Source: Isoetes taiwanensis (Eukaryota; Streptophyta; Lycopodiopsida; Isoetales; Isoetaceae). From it: a stretch of 64,000 nt of DNA. Both the position numbers and the translations under genes were made by a program. The notes beneath the pieces are model-generated. The model was not told the origin of the DNA. It made no database searches and was given only the letters and a program-made list of their open reading frames with translations. Location: NCBI GenBank assembly GCA_021234155.1, contig JAJEKV010000034.1:11744697-11808696 (forward strand), in the 5' to 3' direction. Position 1 is the stretch's first letter, and every line of letters starts with the position of its first letter. This document shows positions 59,191 through 64,000 of the stretch, in pieces.

Positions 59191-60920
59191 GAGAAAGTCG
59201 AAGTGGGTTGATCGAGTTGGGTATCTTGATGGCGCTTTCTTATCTTGACAATGGAGGCTGATTGCATTTACCTCAAAGTGGACTGAAAATGCCCCTGGCG
59301 ATTACACTTCTAACTGCTGCGGTGAATCGGCTATTAACTCTTAGGCTCTTAACTCTTAGATTTCTGCTCTTACTTTTGTGATACTTTAGGCTCTTTTGTC
59401 TCGGTTTGTATATAACAACGGCTCTTAACTCTTAGATTTCTGCTCTTACTTTTTGCTCTTACTTTTGTCTTGTATACTCTTAGATTTACGCCTTTTCTTT
59501 TGTCTCGGTATATATATGCAAGGAATGTAAAGTTCAAGTTTTTGTCTTAAAAACTCAAAGGATTTTTAATAACCGGATGCAAGCTCGATGTAAACAGGTT
59601 TTTTGTAAAACTCGGCTTTTATGAATATGTAATAGTGCTTTTTCATAATATATGAAGTCTATTGATCAGATTAAATGGAGTATGTACAATTTTTTCATTA
59701 AGAACAAGCCACGATCTTATTCATAACATGCGAGAAAAATTTCAACTGATCAAATCAAATATGCCACAATTTTAAAACCAAAATGCACTTTAAAAACAAC
59801 ATGCGGATACACAACACTTTAAAAATCGGGCGCGGATACAAAAGATACATATTTCACATTAAACATAAGATATATTTCACATTTCACATCAAAAGATACA
59901 CATTAAACCGATACTTCCATTGAAAAGATAACAATTCGAAATTAAAATCCTATTCACAAAGGCCCGGATACAATGCCAATGCCTTTCATATGAAGAGTAT
60001 ATATGCCAAAAGCACTATTTTTAAACCTTGCATCCTTAAATCTAAACATGCCACAAGTTTTGTTTGGTATACCAAAAGAACTAGAAAAATACCCATATCG
60101 AAAATCTCTGAGGGCTTAAAGTATTGCAAAATGTGATAAAAAACCACCCCTTTCCATACATTTTTTTCAACCCATTTCTTATAACTTCAATGGTTCATCA
60201 ACAAAATATGCCACAAAGTTTTGTTTGATATAAAGCTGCCCATAAAGCGTATTTCACACCGCTATAACATACTTGACTCAGTATTTCCACTGAACCAGTG
60301 AACAAGCCCACGAACCACCACCTTCAAACTAGCTTGGCCTTGCCTTTGTTTCCTACTTGATTAACATGATTTTTATGAGGCAAAAAGTTAGCAATGAAAT
60401 GAAGCCAATCACAAAATAGAGATAAACAAAATAGCAATCAAGACAATAGAGACCTTTTTACGATCGGCCAAAAACTTATCAAATTGCAACCTATCATGAT
60501 CATCAAGCTGGTATCTACCATTATCACGGGTTGTAAGTTAAAGATGCTAGTGCTATTCTGAGAGTCTAATGAGATTGATTGACTATCGATAGATCAAAAG
60601 CGTACCCGCGGCCTCCTGCTTGTCTTATGCTCATTATACCAAGCCAAATTAAGGTCTATGGAGTATGATGATGCGCTAACCAAATCAACGGCTCCTAGTT
60701 TCTTTCCATCCTCTCCCAAGTTTTTGCGCATACTTAGAACTCTTCCCAAATACCATGAAACTTGCTTCCGTCATTCTTATTTACGTTTCTTAGCTCCTTC
60801 TTGCTGCTTTGGAATCCACCTCAAAAGAAGATTGCACAATCGACCCAATACCAAGGGGGGTTCTTTGCATTTATGAACTTGTTCTCGAGGCTTATAAAGA
60901 GGCTGGCTGCTTGACCTTTG
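59191..60920. other. No gene recognised
   Basis: Holds a locally repetitive stretch at 59330-59495 built from CTCTTAACTCTTAGATTTCT and CTCTTACTTTTG words. No coding signal. No 3' LTR for element B was found. Confidence 0.35.
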
Positions 60921-63900
60921 TCAATCGTCCTTAGACAACCATGGATTACCATTCAGTTGGCTGACCAAAGTACCTTTGCACATAATCTTATTATCAAGCA
61001 TTACATTTCTTTCAATTTTTTTTTGGTGAATGGCTTCTATCTCATCTAACATGGAGTCAAAGCCATGTCTTAGCTCTAATTCTCTTTGTAAACTCATTGG
61101 GCAAGTCATTCTTGTTGCTGGACTACCATCATTCTCTTGTTCTAAATTCACCTCATCGGCTCATCTCCAACCGTGGTTGTGTCTAGTTCCTTAAAGTAGT
61201 CTTTGTTGAAGAAATCTTACGTGCTTCCAAGGTTTGCTCCACCAAGTATCCTCTCCACTTTCCTCACAAGTGATTCCCACTTTCGTACACATAATTGAGG
61301 ATGCATGCTTGAGTCCTGCCTCCAATGCTTCCACAATCAGCTCATCCGTGCCTACAAGGGTGTAATCAGCCAAATCACACTTCAATTCATTGCCTTCCCC
61401 ATCCAACCTCTTCTCCAAGACTTGCCAAATGTTCTCCTGCTTGGCATGGGCTGCAGGGAATATCAGTTTTCCCTGGGACTGAAATTCTGCCACTCTATTA
61501 AGAGCGCTTGCACTCTCAAGTACATCAGCACCCGTGTAGGATCTTTGGTTCCTTACCATTCCACCTATCTTTGAGAAGAAATTCTCGCATGCATCTGACC
61601 CTGTGGAATCCAACGGGACAGCAAGATCTCTACAATAATCTCTAAAAAACCTTATCCGATTTTATCCGATTCCATAAATCCATGTGAGGAGAGAGGAATA
61701 TGTCAATGTAGAGTGAAACCACGTAGAGATAAGTTTCGATCCCCAACGTACGCATTGGATTCTCAATGCCGGATCCGTAGCCTACTCAAGCACATTTGAA
61801 CTTTTAGAGAAGCAATCCTCTGGGCAGCCTGCGGCCAATTCGCCTATCTTTTCTTTCCACATCACCTATTTGAAGACCATGCTGCGCCTTGAAGGTGTGG
61901 AAAACATGCCACACATCATTTAGAGTGGCGAGATCTTCACCCAAGAATAGCCTCCGAGATGCATTATCAAGTGGATTGATCGGTTTCTTCCCATTATGGA
62001 TGAAATCTTGATCGTGTAGTCCATGTATCTTTCTTTGTCTTTGTTTAGGGCAGCGGTAAAACCCATCCTTCCCATGGAATGCCAAACTTCCTTCTGATTC
62101 TTTCAAGGAAGTGTATTCTTCCGACATACAAGCCCTCAGGCGTGCATCTCCATCGGATGAGTGTCCAATTAGTGGACCTAACACGCTTTTTAAGTGTAAA
62201 TTCCAGAAATGCTTTCGATTTGATCCCATTGACATCTCACGGCCTTATGGTCAAACCTATTGCATGTCAACTGTATTGACAATACGAGCTTGGGCAAGCG
62301 TGCATGTAATGGATTCACAATCATGACCACGGGCATAATTTGCAACCACGTTCATCTCAAATGCATCAACAACATTTACGTAGCCCTCTTCCCCACTCCC
62401 AACATGAACTACAAACTAATACAAAATGCTTTCTTTCTTTTCACAAAAACCTACCAAACTATCATCTCCGAGCACACCATTGGACTGCCCTCTTGATTGC
62501 GGTCTCATCTTACGACCACGATAGTTGGTATACTTCCATGGATCAAGCCATTTTCAAGATATGATTGGAATATATCTTTTGCCAAGTATGCAAAGGTTTC
62601 CTCATTTATTCCAGCCTTGTAGAAAAGTGTCTTACCGATGGAACCGCCTTGTTGTTGCCAAACTTGGACCTCCAAAGTTCATAGACAAGAAGTTGTGCAT
62701 CCTCCTCCCTCCCCAAATTTTGATTGTTTCAAACAACTCTTTTTGTTGTTTGCTTGTACCGCTTCTTATGGCGGGCCTTAAGATATTACGTGCAATGTCG
62801 GTTAAGAAATCCCACAATGCGGGCTTGCCTTCAAATTTACCTCGAGAATATGCCTCTTTAATGTCCTGCAAAACTTATGCACATCACCCGCGTTTCATAG
62901 ATTCACACAATGTGTCTCGAAGAGATCTCACCTTAACTGACAATGCAAGTGTCCTTATTCTGCATAATCTCAATTCCCTTCTCAAGATTCTATTCTCATT
63001 CCTTGTTTCCTTCGCATGTTTGCGCAACTCGAAGTTTGTCAAATAGTCAACTCTTAAATGAGAACTAGTGTTCCTCAAGCCTCGCTCTACTTTCTCCTCA
63101 CTTTGTCTATGAACTCTCATACGGAAGTCTCTTTCCTTGGGGATGGCAGCGCAGTAAGAACATTGAAAGTTTGCAAACATAGCAGCTCCTGCACTCACTC
63201 TAGCACATTTGACATGCCTAAATGTTCCTTGGATATTAACTACCTGGCCATCTACCATGAACTCTCCATGCAAATCTGCCTCACAGTACCAATTCAGGCC
63301 AGCCTTAGACTCATCCAAGAATGGCCTCAAATCCCTTGGCTTAGATGCATATCTATATGTTAGTTGCCAAAAACCCCAACATAGATATGCCAGATGCAAG
63401 TTTCCTATGTATTTTTTTCCCAAGCAAATTGAGAATGGGAACAAGAACCAAAAACAATCACCTACTACATAACAATATAACAACGAACAAGCAAACAAGT
63501 AATTGTACATGTTCTCTTTACATACTTGATCTCTCGCTTGAATGGCTTGTCTCAGCCTCCTTAGAGTGGTCTGCAGCAAAGCAAAGGGCCCATAAATATC
63601 AGAATTTAAGAAAACAGATTTCAGCCCATTAGGAAAATAGATTTCAGCATATAGAAATGGAATAATACCTCGATGTAAGAATGATAGCATGCTCTTTTGT
63701 GAAGGATCCACAATATCCTTTCGAGGCCTTCCAACCTTGCTTTGTTCGTGCTCTTGGTTCCTCTCTTTGGCGGTTGATTTTTGCACATGTCTACTACTCT
63801 TTATATGCTCCCTCATGTTTTCAACCACGTCTCCTCTTGATGGAAAAAGGAGTAGAGACCTCTGACAAAGCACACATAAAATGCAAATGTTCTCTTTCTT

Positions 63901-63981
63901 TGCATAGCTTCCAATGATCTCCTTATATAGCTCAAACACGACACCGGTTTGCTCGACAAAAGGACCAACTTTCGAAGACAT
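60921..63981 (-). pseudogene. Transposase of an uncertain DNA-transposon superfamily, decayed
   Basis: Minus-strand pieces run in order. 62884-63981: an N-terminal zinc-finger-like block (CVLCQRSL...HIKSSRHVQ), an AT-hook-like KVGRPRKD and a CEADLHGEFMVDGQ region; an intron is likely from GTATGTAAAG (about 63525) to AACATATAG (about 63357). 62632-62871: WDFLTDIARNILRPAI. 61804-62235: GLHDQDFIHNGKKPINPLDN, a motif known from repeated transposase-like proteins in plants and animals. 61191-61613: TGSDACENFFSKIGGMVRNQ. 60921-61151: C-terminus. Frames shift several times. ENFFS recalls the P-element/THAP9 DPxENFF motif, but I cannot assign a superfamily. The gene continues to the window edge. Terminal repeats were not seen. 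Confidence 0.6.
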
Positions 63982-64000
63982 ACATTCTTCAACTGCTGCC

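Overview
The window looks like a repeat-dense nuclear region of a land plant. The only host-type protein traces are plant-like: a family-1 UDP-glycosyltransferase fragment near 5.6 kb and a GH9 endoglucanase fragment near 16.1 kb, both decayed. Nearly everything else that can be recognised is transposable-element sequence. I cannot assign a species; the heavy load of old, nested elements fits a large plant genome. I saw no rRNA, tRNA, CRISPR array or intact single-copy gene.

The main discovery is a chromovirus-like Ty3/gypsy LTR retrotransposon (element A, minus strand, about 33.18 to 22.8 kb) with extra genes between its 5' LTR and gag. Reading along the minus strand: a 1.9-kb LTR (31269-33177, TGTGACG...CGTCACA ends), an initiator-Met type primer binding site, a 380-aa protein ending in a nearly canonical histone H3 core (29281-30423), an unfamiliar 412-aa protein here called WY (27776-29014), a small acidic ORF (27124-27434), then gag and pol (protease, RT, RNase H, integrase). 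The integrase is cut at about 22.8 kb and no 3' LTR is seen. A second, diverged copy of the same gene order (LTR end, PBS, H3-like gene, WY gene) lies on the plus strand at 54.86-58.5 kb (element B). Conserved order in two diverged copies argues that these genes belong to the element. Promoters of these ORFs contain TATA boxes and E2F-like motifs, which suggests S-phase-linked expression.

Other pieces of the same LTR family surround it: element C (LTR 36461-38544 and leader to about 40.03 kb, plus strand), element D (chromodomain 48143-48376, polypurine tract and 3' LTR 45755-47192, minus strand) and element E (leader and partial LTR, 7159-10104, minus strand). Four LINE 3' ends share one 3' UTR signature but end in different microsatellites, (TTCC)n or (TATTC)n.

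Layout: 0-4 kb, dispersed non-coding repeat R1; 4.1-4.7 kb, Helitron helicase fragment; 5.6-6.9 kb, gene fragments; 7.2-10.1 kb, element E; 10.1-12.4 kb, second R1 copy with a nested TGTTAC...GTAACA element; 12.5-14.05 kb, gag-like remnant and repeat R2; 14-20.5 kb, decayed gene pieces, a MITE and tandem duplications; 20.5-21.1 kb, LINE; 22.8-33.2 kb, element A; 33.2-34.1 kb, an unknown gene interrupted by element A; 36.5-40 kb, element C; 40-44.5 kb, nothing recognised; 44.5-48.4 kb, inverted R2 copy and element D; 48.4-54 kb, nothing coding recognised; 54-59.2 kb, a MITE and element B; 60.9-64 kb, a decayed cut-and-paste type transposase gene on the minus strand.
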